Positions 39,504 through 48,537 of a stretch of 64,000 nt of DNA are shown piece by piece. Under the pieces are notes generated by a model, which had not been told where the DNA came from, made no database searches, and worked only from the letters and a program-made list of their open reading frames with translations. The stretch is from Spongorhabdus nitratireducens (GTDB lineage: Bacteria; Pseudomonadota; Gammaproteobacteria; Pseudomonadales; Endozoicomonadaceae): the NCBI GenBank assembly GCA_947387575.1, contig CANDOC010000002.1, positions 188,501 through 252,500 on the forward strand, given 5' to 3'. How positions within the stretch are numbered: position 1 is the stretch's first letter; each line of letters starts with the position of its first letter. Both the position numbers and the translations under genes were made by a program.

Positions 39504-40481
39504 ATGACAATATTAAAAGATGCCAGAGGGCGGCAATTTCCCTATCTTCGACTGTCCGTAACAGACCTGTGTAATTTTCGCTGCAATTACTGTCTGCCGG
39601 ACGGTTGTAAGGACCATAACCACAAAAAAGCGCTAACTGTTTCCGAAATACGACACCTTCTGGCAGCTTTTGCAGCACTGGGTACCAGAAAAGTCAGAAT
39701 TACCGGTGGTGAACCCTGCCTGCGCAAGGACCTGCCAGCCATTATTGAAACGGCAGCCACTACACCAGGCATTGAAAACGTAGCCCTGACAACCAACGGC
39801 TATCGTCTACAGCAGCAGCTACCAGCATGGCACCAAGCCGGACTGAATGCACTGAATATCAGTATCGACAGTCTTGACCCGCAAGTCTTTCATACCATCA
39901 CCGGACATAACCGGCTGAATGCTATTCTGCGCGGTGTTGACGACGCTCTGGCGCTGGGAATGAAGGTCAAGGTGAATGCCGTGCTGATGCGGGACTTCAA
40001 CGACAAGGCACTTTCAACCTTTCTGGGCTGGATCAAGGACAAGCCGGTCTCGACCCGTTTTATCGAGTTGATGGAAACCGGTCACAGCAAGAGTTTCTTC
40101 GAAAAACATCATTACTCCGGCGACCATATTCGGGAAGAGCTGCTGCAACGTGGCTGGTCCCAGACACCTCGCAAAAAAGAAGACGGTCCGGCACAGGAAT
40201 TTACCCATCAGGATTATCCGGGTCGCATAGGTCTGATTCAGCCTTACTCCTCAGACTTCTGTGATGACTGTAACCGACTGCGTGTGACTTCAATCGGCCA
40301 GCTGCAGATGTGTCTGTTTGCCGATGGCGGATTTGATCTCCGTTCACTGCTACAAAGTGAAGACCAGCATGATATGTTGCTGGCCCGTATTCGCTCACTG
40401 CTGGTTCACAAAAACGACAACCACTTCCTGCAGCAGGGAATTACCGGAGGAACCCAAAACCTGGCTCAGGTAGGCGGGTAA
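39504..40481 (+). CDS. moaA: GTP 3',8-cyclase MoaA
   Basis: First enzyme of molybdenum cofactor synthesis, a radical-SAM protein acting on GTP. The 325 aa have the SAM-binding cluster motif CNFRCNYC (Cys23, Cys27, Cys30). The second cluster's cysteines are in SDFCDDCNRLRVTSIGQLQMCLF, and the protein ends in GG as expected. The start is set at ATG 39504, where the conserved N-terminus begins; a GTG at 39468 would add 12 residues. It is separated from the other moa genes by about 6 kb. Confidence 0.95.
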   Translation: MTILKDARGRQFPYLRLSVTDLCNFRCNYCLPDGCKDHNHKKALTVSEIRHLLAAFAALGTRKVRITGGEPCLRKDLPAIIETAATTPGIENVALTTNGYRLQQQLPAWHQAGLNALNISIDSLDPQVFHTITGHNRLNAILRGVDDALALGMKVKVNAVLMRDFNDKALSTFLGWIKDKPVSTRFIELMETGHSKSFFEKHHYSGDHIREELLQRGWSQTPRKKEDGPAQEFTHQDYPGRIGLIQPYSSDFCDDCNRLRVTSIGQLQMCLFADGGFDLRSLLQSEDQHDMLLARIRSLLVHKNDNHFLQQGITGGTQNLAQVGG

Positions 40482-40506
40482 CAGGTCGGTTAACGGGTAA
40501 GGCAAG

Positions 40507-41577
40507 CTAGAAAGCACTCAAACCGGCTGCTTTAAAACAGGCAACAACATTTTGTCCCAAGGCCAGCTCCAGTCGGTTCCATGCCCTGCGTGTAATCAGT
40601 GCCATCAGATTCTGCCTGCCCAATTGCAGCTGTAACAGCAGGTGATGATCCCCTACTTCACTCGCTGCAGTGATCACAGTATCCAGTTGATTCTGGATAC
40701 TGGTCTGAACTGAATGTCCTTTCATCAGGCTGACATCATGGGCAGGCACCACAATCCGGACACTGGAGCCTGCTTCTTCGGTCATACTGTCTACAACCAG
40801 CTTTTGTCCTTCAACCCATAGCTCGGTCACACCTTCACAGGGATTATGCTGTTTTACTTCAGCTTCCAGTACCGCCAGCGCCTGATCATCGCTGGCCAGG
40901 GCATGACCCGGAGTGGACAGTAATGACTTGCAGCTCCCTTTATCCACAACCTGCCCGTTATTCATCAGCAGTAAATCAGTAGCCAGTCGGGCGACTTCTT
41001 CCCGGTCATGGCTGACAACTACAACCGGAACACCAAAATGTTCATAGACCTGCCGCAATACTGGCAGAATACTGATCTTGGATGACCAGTCCAGCGAAGC
41101 CATGGGCTCATCCATCAGCAGTAACCGTGGATTACCTGACAGTGCTCTGGCCACTGCTACCCGTTGCCGCTCTCCGCCAGACAGGTAGCTGACACTCCGG
41201 TGCAGCAAATGCTCTATACCCAGCCACTGCACAATATCATCCAGATCCGGGCCCTGCGCGGAAACTCTCCGTTTGATGGCGAAATCAAGATTGCCCTGTA
41301 CTGTCAGATGCGGGAACAATCGCCCGTCCTGAAAGATATAACCAATGCCTCGCTTTTCCGGCTCAACCCATATCCGCTGCTCGGAACATTGCCATAGCTG
41401 ATCCCGCCACCGAACCTGCCCTTTGGCCTTTTTCTCCAACCCTGCCAGGATTCGCAACAGCGTTGTTTTGCCACATCCGGAACGCCCCATAATGCCCCAG
41501 ATACCCTGTAACGGAAGCTGCTGTACGGCTTGTAGTGAAAAGCCGGAGCGATCCAGAGTTACATCAAATTCCAGCAT
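40507..41577 (-). CDS. modC: Molybdate ABC transporter ATP-binding protein ModC
   Basis: ATPase of the molybdate importer, 356 aa. Walker A GRSGCGKTT (near residues 31-39), signature LSGGERQR, and Walker B LLLMDEPMASLD are present. A C-terminal TOBE/MOP-like region (about 290-352) includes DVSLMKGHSVQTSIQNQL. It starts in a TGATG overlap with modB, indicating coupling. modA is not adjacent but 3.4 kb away. Confidence 0.94.
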   Translation of the reverse strand: MLEFDVTLDRSGFSLQAVQQLPLQGIWGIMGRSGCGKTTLLRILAGLEKKAKGQVRWRDQLWQCSEQRIWVEPEKRGIGYIFQDGRLFPHLTVQGNLDFAIKRRVSAQGPDLDDIVQWLGIEHLLHRSVSYLSGGERQRVAVARALSGNPRLLLMDEPMASLDWSSKISILPVLRQVYEHFGVPVVVVSHDREEVARLATDLLLMNNGQVVDKGSCKSLLSTPGHALASDDQALAVLEAEVKQHNPCEGVTELWVEGQKLVVDSMTEEAGSSVRIVVPAHDVSLMKGHSVQTSIQNQLDTVITAASEVGDHHLLLQLQLGRQNLMALITRRAWNRLELALGQNVVACFKAAGLSAF

Positions 41578-42257
41578 CAGCGACGCCCTCCCTTGCGATC
41601 AATACTGTAAATCACAAATAGCAGTACCAGCGCGAATACCAGTAATCCACCGGCGATCAAATGGGCTTGTTGAAAGTTATGAGTCTCCACAGCATCAAAC
41701 AGTGCGATAGAAAGCACCCGGGTTTCTCCGGCAATATTGCCCCCTATCATCAACACCACCCCGAATTCACCAATGGTATGAGCAAAACCGAGGCAGGCAG
41801 CCAGCAAAAGGGGACGCAGACAACTGGGCAGTACAATATTCATAAACCGGTCCAGTGGGCCCGATCCCAACATGGCAGCAGCCTCTAGCAAACCATGGTC
41901 AAACTGTTCAAATGCACGCTGCAGAGGCTGTACAACAAAAGGCATTGAATAGAGTACCGAGGCGACTACCAAACCACTGAAGCTAAAAGCCAGACCGGAA
42001 CCGGTTGCATCCAACCACAACCGGCCAAAGAAGTTATCCGGCGAAAAGGCAAGCAACAGATAAAATCCCAGCACGGTTGGAGGCAGTACCAGTGGTAAAC
42101 CAATCAACGCTTCAAACAACGGACGGATCCGGCTTCTCAGGCGGGTCAGCCACCAGGCCAGCGGCAAACCGATCAGCAGCAATATTACTGTTGTGATGGA
42201 TGCCAGCAACAATGTTACGCGAACAGCTTCCAGCACCGATTCTTCCATACCACCCAT
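41577..42257 (-). CDS. modB: Molybdate ABC transporter permease ModB
   Basis: Inner-membrane permease, 226 aa with about five membrane segments. The EAA-like cytoplasmic loop EAAAMLGSGPLDRFMNIVLPS is visible, as is the GEFGVVLMIGGNIAGETRV segment typical of ModB. The start is set at ATG 42257, or 42248 three codons later; the frame continues upstream but into non-conserved sequence. Overlaps modC by one base. Confidence 0.93.
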   Translation of the reverse strand: MGGMEESVLEAVRVTLLLASITTVILLLIGLPLAWWLTRLRSRIRPLFEALIGLPLVLPPTVLGFYLLLAFSPDNFFGRLWLDATGSGLAFSFSGLVVASVLYSMPFVVQPLQRAFEQFDHGLLEAAAMLGSGPLDRFMNIVLPSCLRPLLLAACLGFAHTIGEFGVVLMIGGNIAGETRVLSIALFDAVETHNFQQAHLIAGGLLVFALVLLFVIYSIDRKGGRR

Positions 42258-42370
42258 TGAGATCTCTGCAGGCCGTTTAAAGCCGCAGATTATAATCCAT
42301 TGTGCTTCACCAGCAGCAGCGTTAATGTGATAGCCGCCTGACATAACGGAATGGATACAGGATTATTACG

Positions 42371-43111
42371 ATGTTTAAAAAACTGCTGGCGTCCGTGGGA
42401 ATTGGGGGTGCAAAAATTGACACCCGACTGACTTCAACCAACCTGATGCCGGGGCATCCGTTTACTGCGGATATTGTGATCAAGGGAGGCGATGTTGATC
42501 AGCAGGTATCAGGCCTTTCGCTGGCTCTGATGACCGAAGCCAAAGCTGAAGTCGACGACGAGACCGTATATGAAACGGTTGTTTTGGATCGCTGGCAGCT
42601 GAATGAAAACACAACTCTTGAAGCTGGCAAGGAATACTCTATTCCATTCAATGCTGTGCTCCACCCTGAAACCCCGATCACCTCTCTGGGCGGCCGCCGT
42701 AATCAAAGCAAAGTCTGGCTGCAAACCGGACTGGAAGTAGATATGGCACTGGATCCGGGCGATCAGGACTTTCTTAATGTTGAACCGACTCCAGCCATGC
42801 AGACTTTACTGTATGCCATGCAAGAATGCGGCTACAGCCTGAAAAAAGCAGATGTTGAAAAAGGCTTTTTGAACGGTCACGGTTTCAGCAGCAGTACCGG
42901 TTGCTATCAGGAGCTGGAATTTGTACCTTCCGGCATCACACTGTTTGGCGTAAATGAGGTAGAAGTTTCATTTATCCCTCGTGAAGGCCAGATGAATGCT
43001 CTTATCGAAGTTGATCGCGCCTTCCGAGGTGACAGCTATCGCAGTATCAGCTGGCATGAGTCTGCATCAGTCAGCGAGTTAGTAGATAAAATCCGACACG
43101 CCGTAGGTTGA
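42371..43111 (+). CDS. Spo0M-like (arrestin-fold) protein
   Basis: The 246-aa cytosolic protein resembles sporulation-control protein Spo0M. It begins MFKKLLASVGIGGAKIDTRL, then has G-x-I-x-I-KGGDVDQQVSGLSL and a beta-rich arrestin-like layout ending in a helical tail. In non-sporulating bacteria the role is unknown. It is divergent from modB with 113 bp between. Confidence 0.8.
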   Translation: MFKKLLASVGIGGAKIDTRLTSTNLMPGHPFTADIVIKGGDVDQQVSGLSLALMTEAKAEVDDETVYETVVLDRWQLNENTTLEAGKEYSIPFNAVLHPETPITSLGGRRNQSKVWLQTGLEVDMALDPGDQDFLNVEPTPAMQTLLYAMQECGYSLKKADVEKGFLNGHGFSSSTGCYQELEFVPSGITLFGVNEVEVSFIPREGQMNALIEVDRAFRGDSYRSISWHESASVSELVDKIRHAVG

Positions 43112-43256
43112 TGATTTCTTAGTTATACCAACCACTCTGCATAAACTGCAGGGTGGTTCTGTTCAGATCCCGGTTCAACCCTGACAGACGTACAGGCAGG
43201 CGACATTTGCCACTGCTAGAATGGTGCCCTCTGATGTCAGGCACAATGGGTGAAAT

Positions 43257-43658
43257 ATGAAACTTACAGAATCAGGTCTTCTGCGTTTATCCTGTTTGCT
43301 GACCCTTGCCGCAGCGCTACTGCTGTCTGGCTGTGCGGCTTTCAATAATCAGGATAATGCTAAACAGCTACAGGTCTATGGCAATAGCCGTCCATCCGGC
43401 ATGATCTGGGTGACTGCGCTGTATCCCGGAGGGAAAGAACTGGTTGCCGAAGGCACGGTGGAAGTCAGGGATGATACCGGGGATGTGCGGCAGACGCTGG
43501 AACTTCATCCTGAAGGTCATGTCTTACTGAGATTCCCGCCTCGTACCAACTATGTCGATATCACTGTGACGGCTCCGGACGGCACTACCGGCAAGGACCG
43601 GGTAGAGCGTTTTGAAGCTTTCCGTGAAGCACGCTGCAATATACTGGTTGGCTGCTGA
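43257..43658 (+). CDS. Small lipoprotein, function unknown
   Basis: The 133-aa product has a lipoprotein signal with lipobox LLSGC (Cys26). A short beta-rich domain follows (MIWVTALYPGGKELVAEGTVEV, then HVLLRFPPRTNYVDITVTAPDG). It is followed by a strong hairpin and is convergent with the next lipoprotein gene. I do not recognise the family. Confidence 0.8.
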   Translation: MKLTESGLLRLSCLLTLAAALLLSGCAAFNNQDNAKQLQVYGNSRPSGMIWVTALYPGGKELVAEGTVEVRDDTGDVRQTLELHPEGHVLLRFPPRTNYVDITVTAPDGTTGKDRVERFEAFREARCNILVGC

Positions 43659-43692
43659 TCTATAGCAGCCAACCGGCTTGATTAGTTACCAA

Positions 43693-43724
43693 GCCCTGAA
43701 TGACTCGTTGGAACCATTCAGGGC
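43693..43724 (+). terminator. Terminator between two lipoprotein genes
   Basis: A perfect 10-bp stem GCCCTGAATG / CATTCAGGGC with a 12-nt loop, between convergent genes and therefore usable from both sides. Confidence 0.7.
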
Positions 43725-43736
43725 CTTGCCAGATTG

Positions 43737-44864
43737 TTACAGATTAAACAGCTGATCAATTTCACTCTTGAAATGATGAGCCTGATCAACAATTTGCAGC
43801 GCCCCTGCTCCGTTACCCGCCTTGAGCTGTTCAGCAATCTTCAGCTGCAGTTGGTAAAGTGCTTTCGCAGCATAACCTCCAGCTTCTGACGGTTTTTGAG
43901 GTAAAGAGACCGCATCCCCACTCTTGCCGTACTGACTCACAAAATATCCTTCCGTTGCCTGAGCAATATCGCGCAATTGAGATCGCAACTTCAATGCTTC
44001 AGGCAATCTTTTATCCGACAGTGCTTGTTTCACCTGAGAGATATAGTAAGTCTGCATTTCAACAAAGCCCTTATCTTCCTTAGGCAAACTTACAGGCCCC
44101 GGCTTCATGGCCTCCACCCTGTCTGAAGCAAGTGCAGGGGCAATAGCTGCCGCGACAACAGGTGTTATTGCCAGCGCGGCAGCACCATAGGCTTCGTGGG
44201 ATTTAAGGGTAATATTCAGACTCCCATAATTGCCATGACGCGCAATCGGGTCAGGCACCGGCAAAGGCTGTATTCCACGTGCATTGGCATACTCTTTTGC
44301 CTGATTGACCAGCGTTGTTTTTTCACCACGCAGTTTGTCAGTGGTGTAAACAACCAGGCAGGCTGTTTTTCTTCCACCAAGGGCACGGTTATCAATATCA
44401 AATGTCGCCTGGACTCCTTCAGAGGTAACAAAGCCCGGTTTCTGGTGCTTCAGCACATTGGGGTCGATTTTACTGATCAGCTGCTGATGTTGATCCAGTA
44501 GCGCAACTTCAGGGAAAAACAGTTCATCCTTTCCTCTGGAGTCCTTGATGACATAACTTTTAACGGTGATTTTATGATATCCGGTTTGCGGCACATCATA
44601 AGCGACGAACGGCGTCTTACCAGAGGGCAGCTCCAGCTGCTGGGTTGACTCATTCAGAATAATCCGGGTGCGCCCCTGAACAGCACCGTCAGGCAGTGGC
44701 ATACACTTCAGCTCAGCCAGTGAGCGATAAACTTTCCCGGGTGTTACCGCTTTTGGAGCAGCCTGCTCTTCAGGCATCAGGGCAGAACACCCTGCCAGAA
44801 GAGCGCAGCAGACAGCTATCGCGAACCGCAGGCTCGCAGTGAGGAGGCTGTTTGAAATAGTCAC
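43737..44864 (-). CDS. Lipoprotein with MalM-like region
   Basis: The 375-aa product has a lipoprotein signal (LLAGC, Cys26). A beta-sandwich-type N-terminal half (ESTQQLELPSGKTPFVAYDVP) and a PVPDPIARHGNYGSLNITL segment reminiscent of MalM follow. A helical C-terminal part comes last. MalM is a periplasmic maltose-operon protein of unclear function. No maltose genes are near. The family assignment is tentative. Confidence 0.65.
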   Translation of the reverse strand: MTISNSLLTASLRFAIAVCCALLAGCSALMPEEQAAPKAVTPGKVYRSLAELKCMPLPDGAVQGRTRIILNESTQQLELPSGKTPFVAYDVPQTGYHKITVKSYVIKDSRGKDELFFPEVALLDQHQQLISKIDPNVLKHQKPGFVTSEGVQATFDIDNRALGGRKTACLVVYTTDKLRGEKTTLVNQAKEYANARGIQPLPVPDPIARHGNYGSLNITLKSHEAYGAAALAITPVVAAAIAPALASDRVEAMKPGPVSLPKEDKGFVEMQTYYISQVKQALSDKRLPEALKLRSQLRDIAQATEGYFVSQYGKSGDAVSLPQKPSEAGGYAAKALYQLQLKIAEQLKAGNGAGALQIVDQAHHFKSEIDQLFNL

Positions 44865-44987
44865 GGATATTCAAGCCTTAGGTAGTGATACATCAAGCAC
44901 CAAGCATAGATCTACCTGATCACTCCATTGACCTGAAAGGCTTGAATATGAATACCGGACTGAAATAGATGGGTTACTTTATATGAT

Positions 44988-45749
44988 TCAAGGTTCTTCG
45001 GTTTTTTCCGGGCTGGCAGTGCCTGATATATACCCCATGGTCTGCACAATATTTTGCCCTTCTTCCGAGCAGACGAATCGACCGAAACGCATCGCAGCCT
45101 CTTGATACTTACTGTTTGAAAGCAGGACCATTCGCTGCTGTAGTGATGGATAGAAGTCAGCGGGAACAAAATACACGTTTTCGGGATTAACCTTACCCAT
45201 TAACTGCGACCAGGCTACAAACCCGGCTTTGGCATTACCGCTTGCGACAAACTGCCAGGCTTGCTGCACGCTACTGCCCTTGACCAGTTTGGGCTCAGTA
45301 ACGTCCCATAAGCCGGCCTGCTGCAAAGCCTCTCGAGCGGCTGCACCATAGGGTGCAAGCTCCGGGTCGGGAACAGCAATCTTGCCGGCAAGATCACGCA
45401 GATCTTCCAAGCCTTTAATCGGCTCATCTCTGTTCCATAGCACCAGTTGCCCATAGGCATAAGTTTCGCAGACTGCTGTTAGCGCCAGCTTTTTCTGGAT
45501 CAGCATTTCTGGTCGGGCAGCATCGGCAGATAAAAATAAATCGTAAGGTGCACCGAATAAAATTTGATTATACAAGGCACCCGTTGATGCCGAAGAGATG
45601 GATACCTCTTCACCGGTTTTCTTTTGAAATGCCGCGGCCAGCTTTTCTGCTGTGGCTCTGAAGTTAGCTGCAACCGCGATACGAATATCCGCCGCTGCCG
45701 GCCATGCCAGTGTCACAGCCAAACAAGCCAGCAGCAACCGCCTGATCAT
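44988..45749 (-). CDS. modA: Molybdate ABC transporter binding protein ModA
   Basis: Periplasmic molybdate/tungstate-binding protein, 253 aa with a signal peptide ending near residue 20 (WPAAA-D). Family features are IRIAVAANF, SSASTGALYNQILFGAPYDLFLSADAARPEML, and the C-terminal YISGTASP. It overlaps moaE by 4 bp, so it belongs to the mobA-moa operon rather than to modBC. Confidence 0.94.
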   Translation of the reverse strand: MIRRLLLACLAVTLAWPAAADIRIAVAANFRATAEKLAAAFQKKTGEEVSISSASTGALYNQILFGAPYDLFLSADAARPEMLIQKKLALTAVCETYAYGQLVLWNRDEPIKGLEDLRDLAGKIAVPDPELAPYGAAAREALQQAGLWDVTEPKLVKGSSVQQAWQFVASGNAKAGFVAWSQLMGKVNPENVYFVPADFYPSLQQRMVLLSNSKYQEAAMRFGRFVCSEEGQNIVQTMGYISGTASPEKTEEP

Positions 45750-46243
45750 GCTTTGGTGCCCTGACAGCAGTTATCCGCAGAACGTTCCTGTTCATCCCAG
45801 CGAGCAGCTGCATCCAGATCTTTCTGGCGTGCCTCAAGCCAGCGATCACCTTCCAGTGTCTGTTCTTTTTTCCAGAACGGCGCCCGGGTTTTCAGGTTAT
45901 CCATAATAAATTCACAGGCATCAAATGCCGCGCCGCGATGGGCACTGGCAACGCCGGTAAAGACAATCTGGTCTCCCGCATGCAACTGGCCAACCCGGTG
46001 AATAACCCGCACTGCATTCAGCGGCCAGCGATCGCGTGCCTCAGCCACAATGGCTTCCAGTACGGACTGGGTCATAGCAGGGTAGTGCTCCAGGCAAAGT
46101 CCGCCCACCTTGTCGCCAAGGTTCATATCCCGGACACGACCGGAGAACATAACTACAGCTCCAGCCCCGAACTCCTGACACAGCAGGTCATACTCGGCAG
46201 CAACACTGAAGTCTTCGTTCTGAACACTGATTTCCGGCATCAC
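45746..46243 (-). CDS. moaE: Molybdopterin synthase large subunit MoaE
   Basis: Converts precursor Z to molybdopterin with MoaD. The 165 aa show GAVVMFSGRVRDMNLGDKVGGLCLEHYP near residue 30, the VRVIHRVGQLHAGDQIV segment, and the active-site lysine region TRAPFWKKE. The start is GTG 46243 with GGAGG eight bases upstream; ATG 46240 is equally possible. It lies between moaD and modA. Confidence 0.95.
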   Translation of the reverse strand: MMPEISVQNEDFSVAAEYDLLCQEFGAGAVVMFSGRVRDMNLGDKVGGLCLEHYPAMTQSVLEAIVAEARDRWPLNAVRVIHRVGQLHAGDQIVFTGVASAHRGAAFDACEFIMDNLKTRAPFWKKEQTLEGDRWLEARQKDLDAAARWDEQERSADNCCQGTKA

Positions 46244-46247
46244 AGAT

Positions 46248-46496
46248 TCAGCCTCCGGTTACTGGCGGAAAGAAAGCGACTTCATCTCCGGCAGCGATAC
46301 TGGCGTCGTCACTGACGACGGTCTGGTTAATCGCCACCAGTGTTGTCGGATGGCGCATGACCTCAGCCCAGTTCTCTCCCTTGTCTGACAAAAGCTGTCG
46401 TAACGACGAGACCGTATTACCGGCTTCTTCTCCAAGCTGCAATTCACTGCAACCTAGCTGTTCACGGTAACGGGCAAAAAACAGAACCTTGATCAT
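46248..46496 (-). CDS. moaD: Molybdopterin synthase small subunit MoaD
   Basis: Ubiquitin-like sulfur carrier, 82 aa. It ends in the functional Gly-Gly (PPVTGG) that is thiocarboxylated to donate sulfur in molybdopterin formation. It begins IKVLFFARYREQLG, the usual family start, and GAGAAG lies upstream of ATG 46496. The gap to moaC is 158 bp and carries nested inverted repeats; moaE follows after 4 bp. Confidence 0.93.
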   Translation of the reverse strand: MIKVLFFARYREQLGCSELQLGEEAGNTVSSLRQLLSDKGENWAEVMRHPTTLVAINQTVVSDDASIAAGDEVAFFPPVTGG

Positions 46497-46564
46497 ATGC
46501 TTCTCTACTGCTCTGGCTCCGACAATACACTGACGCAGCAGGATTGTGGCCAGATATTTTATTG

Positions 46565-46634
46565 CTCTGTACAGCCGGGTATTCAAGGGGTAGATACCCG
46601 GCTATTACTTGGCTATTGCCTGGCTAGTACAGAG
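46565..46634 (-). promoter_or_regulatory. Nested inverted repeats between moaC and moaD
   Basis: An outer stem CTCTGTAC (46565-46572) / GTACAGAG (46627-46634) encloses an inner stem GCCGGGTAT (46574-46582) / ATACCCGGC (46594-46602). AGCC and GGCT could also extend the outer stem, so two conformations are possible. This suggests an attenuator or leader structure before moaD on the minus strand. Confidence 0.4.
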
Positions 46635-46654
46635 TATAACGACTAGCCGAATAT

Positions 46655-47131
46655 TTAGTCGGCAATATAGTGACCGCTGCGACCACCGGATTTTTCCAGT
46701 ACCCGCATGCCATCAATCTGCATTGCTTTATCCACTGCCTTGCACATGTCATACACAGTGAGAGCCGCTACAGATACCGCTGCAAGCGCTTCCATTTCAA
46801 CACCGGTTTTGCCATTCAAACGACAGCAGGATTCAATCCGGATACGGTTGTTCTCTGACTCCAGCTGAAAATCCACATCGATATAATTCAGCATCAGTGG
46901 ATGACACAGGGGAATCATATTGCCGCACTGCTTGGCCGCCTGAATCCCGGCGATACGGGCTACTGACAGAACATCGCCTTTCTTCAGACCATTTTCTGCC
47001 ACCAGCGTCAGGGTTTCCGGCTGCATTGAAACATATGCTTCAGCACGTGCTTCACGGCGGGTGGTATCTTTATCACCCACATCCACCATATGCGCCTGCC
47101 CGTCGGCATTGGTATGGGTCAGTTGACTCAT
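46655..47131 (-). CDS. moaC: Cyclic pyranopterin monophosphate synthase MoaC
   Basis: Second enzyme of Moco synthesis. The 158 aa match MoaC closely: [38 protein letters not shown], and the [22 protein letters not shown] and KSGGRSGHY motifs. The start is set at ATG 47131 with AGGAG upstream; the longer frame to 47185 is less likely. moaB ends 11 bp before the start. Confidence 0.97.
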   Translation of the reverse strand: MSQLTHTNADGQAHMVDVGDKDTTRREARAEAYVSMQPETLTLVAENGLKKGDVLSVARIAGIQAAKQCGNMIPLCHPLMLNYIDVDFQLESENNRIRIESCCRLNGKTGVEMEALAAVSVAALTVYDMCKAVDKAMQIDGMRVLEKSGGRSGHYIAD

Positions 47132-47142
47132 ACTGGAACTCC

Positions 47143-47670
47143 TCAGTCGATGTTCACACCCTTGAGGCGGCCGGCAAAGTTGCAAGGACGGGTACGGCTG
47201 TCCAGCTGATCCTTGATGATTTGTTCCCAGGCAGTACGGCAGGCATTGTTGGAACCCGGCATACCGAAGATCAGGGTGCCATTTGCTACACCGGCAATGG
47301 CGCGAGACTGAATAGTAGAGGTACCAATCTGCTCGTAGGAAATCTGGCGGAACAGTTCACCAAAACCATCAACAGTACGGTCAAACAACGGCTGCAGGGA
47401 CTCAGGCGTCATATCACGGTCATAGAAACCGGTACCACCGGTCACCATGACAACCTGGATATCTTCGGAAGCGATCCAGCGGGAAACAACAGCACGAATC
47501 TGGTACACGTCATCGATGCAGATAACTTTTTCGCCCAGCTTGTGGCCGGCAGACTGCAGGCTATCAGCCAGAAGACGACCGGAGGTGTCGGTCTCTTCAT
47601 TGCGGGTATCGGAAACGGTCAGGACAGCAATATTCAGGGGGATAAACTCTGCTGTTTCTTTATGAGCCAT
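47143..47670 (-). CDS. moaB: Molybdopterin biosynthesis protein MoaB
   Basis: MoaB/MogA-type molybdopterin adenylyltransferase family, 175 aa. It carries [21 protein letters not shown], the [19 protein letters not shown] motif, and [17 protein letters not shown]. It lies between mobA and moaC and fits the shared Moco operon. Confidence 0.95.
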   Translation of the reverse strand: MAHKETAEFIPLNIAVLTVSDTRNEETDTSGRLLADSLQSAGHKLGEKVICIDDVYQIRAVVSRWIASEDIQVVMVTGGTGFYDRDMTPESLQPLFDRTVDGFGELFRQISYEQIGTSTIQSRAIAGVANGTLIFGMPGSNNACRTAWEQIIKDQLDSRTRPCNFAGRLKGVNID

Positions 47671-47691
47671 GAGATAACCTTTTGTGATTTA

Positions 47692-48330
47692 TTAAGGTGA
47701 TACAGGGTTCGATGGCGACGCTGCGGACTGGCACTCGGCCCATTCAGCAGGCGTATTGGCATTTTTAAAATATACCGATTCCGTAATCGGTGCTGACTCG
47801 GAGAGCCTCATATCTTTCAACGGCATTGACAGGTTTGCAGCAGACAGACGTTGAGTTTCACCACGGTGCTGCAGCATGGCCCGAATCGACCGGTCACGGC
47901 GTCGGGGACTATCGAAACAGGCCTTGATTGCCTGCTCCAGATTCTCATCCACCGGAATATACAACGGCATACTGCTACCTTCATAACAGCATGCCTTGCC
48001 TGACTGCAGTCCTTCCTTTACCAGCTGCTGCAACAGGGAGGATGTCAGCAGTGGCATATCGACAGGTACGACCAGCAAGCCATTTCCTGCCTTGCCTGCA
48101 GCAACACAGGCATCTATTCCACCGAGAGGCCCCTGTTCCGGATACCGATCAGGAATCGAATCATCTGTAAGCCGGCCACTGATTTCTACCTGAGGCAAGC
48201 CCGCATTCCGCATCAACTGCACCATATGGCGGTATAACGGTTGTCCCTGCCAGGACAACAACGCCTTGTTCTGCCCCATACGGGAAGACTGACCGCCTGC
48301 CAAAAGCAACCCGGTTACTGCGCTGAACAC
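47692..48330 (-). CDS. mobA: Molybdenum cofactor guanylyltransferase MobA
   Basis: Attaches GMP to Moco to form the bis-MGD cofactor. The 212 aa have the nucleotide-binding start GLLLAGGQSSRMGQNKALL and the later PEQGPLGGIDACVAA and VPVDMPLL segments. The start is set at GTG 48330, seven residues before the GLLLAGG motif; a TTG at 48396 would extend it by 22 residues. First gene of the mobA-moaB-moaC-moaD-moaE-modA run. Confidence 0.92.
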   Translation of the reverse strand: MFSAVTGLLLAGGQSSRMGQNKALLSWQGQPLYRHMVQLMRNAGLPQVEISGRLTDDSIPDRYPEQGPLGGIDACVAAGKAGNGLLVVPVDMPLLTSSLLQQLVKEGLQSGKACCYEGSSMPLYIPVDENLEQAIKACFDSPRRRDRSIRAMLQHRGETQRLSAANLSMPLKDMRLSESAPITESVYFKNANTPAEWAECQSAASPSNPVSP

Positions 48331-48537
48331 GATATCTTGTCTCTGATCAGTGAAATTCCGTTCAGGATGGTACTCGTCGTTGGACTGAAGGTGCAATAGA
48401 TATGAATCATCAAAATGTTATAACAACCGCTGACAGTTTTTTTACTGCGCATCCCGATTCTGCTGCTATCTTTCCAGAAAAAGGCCTCCACAGTGGCTCT
48501 AGATCCGCTACTGACAAGACATTCAGGATAACTATCA

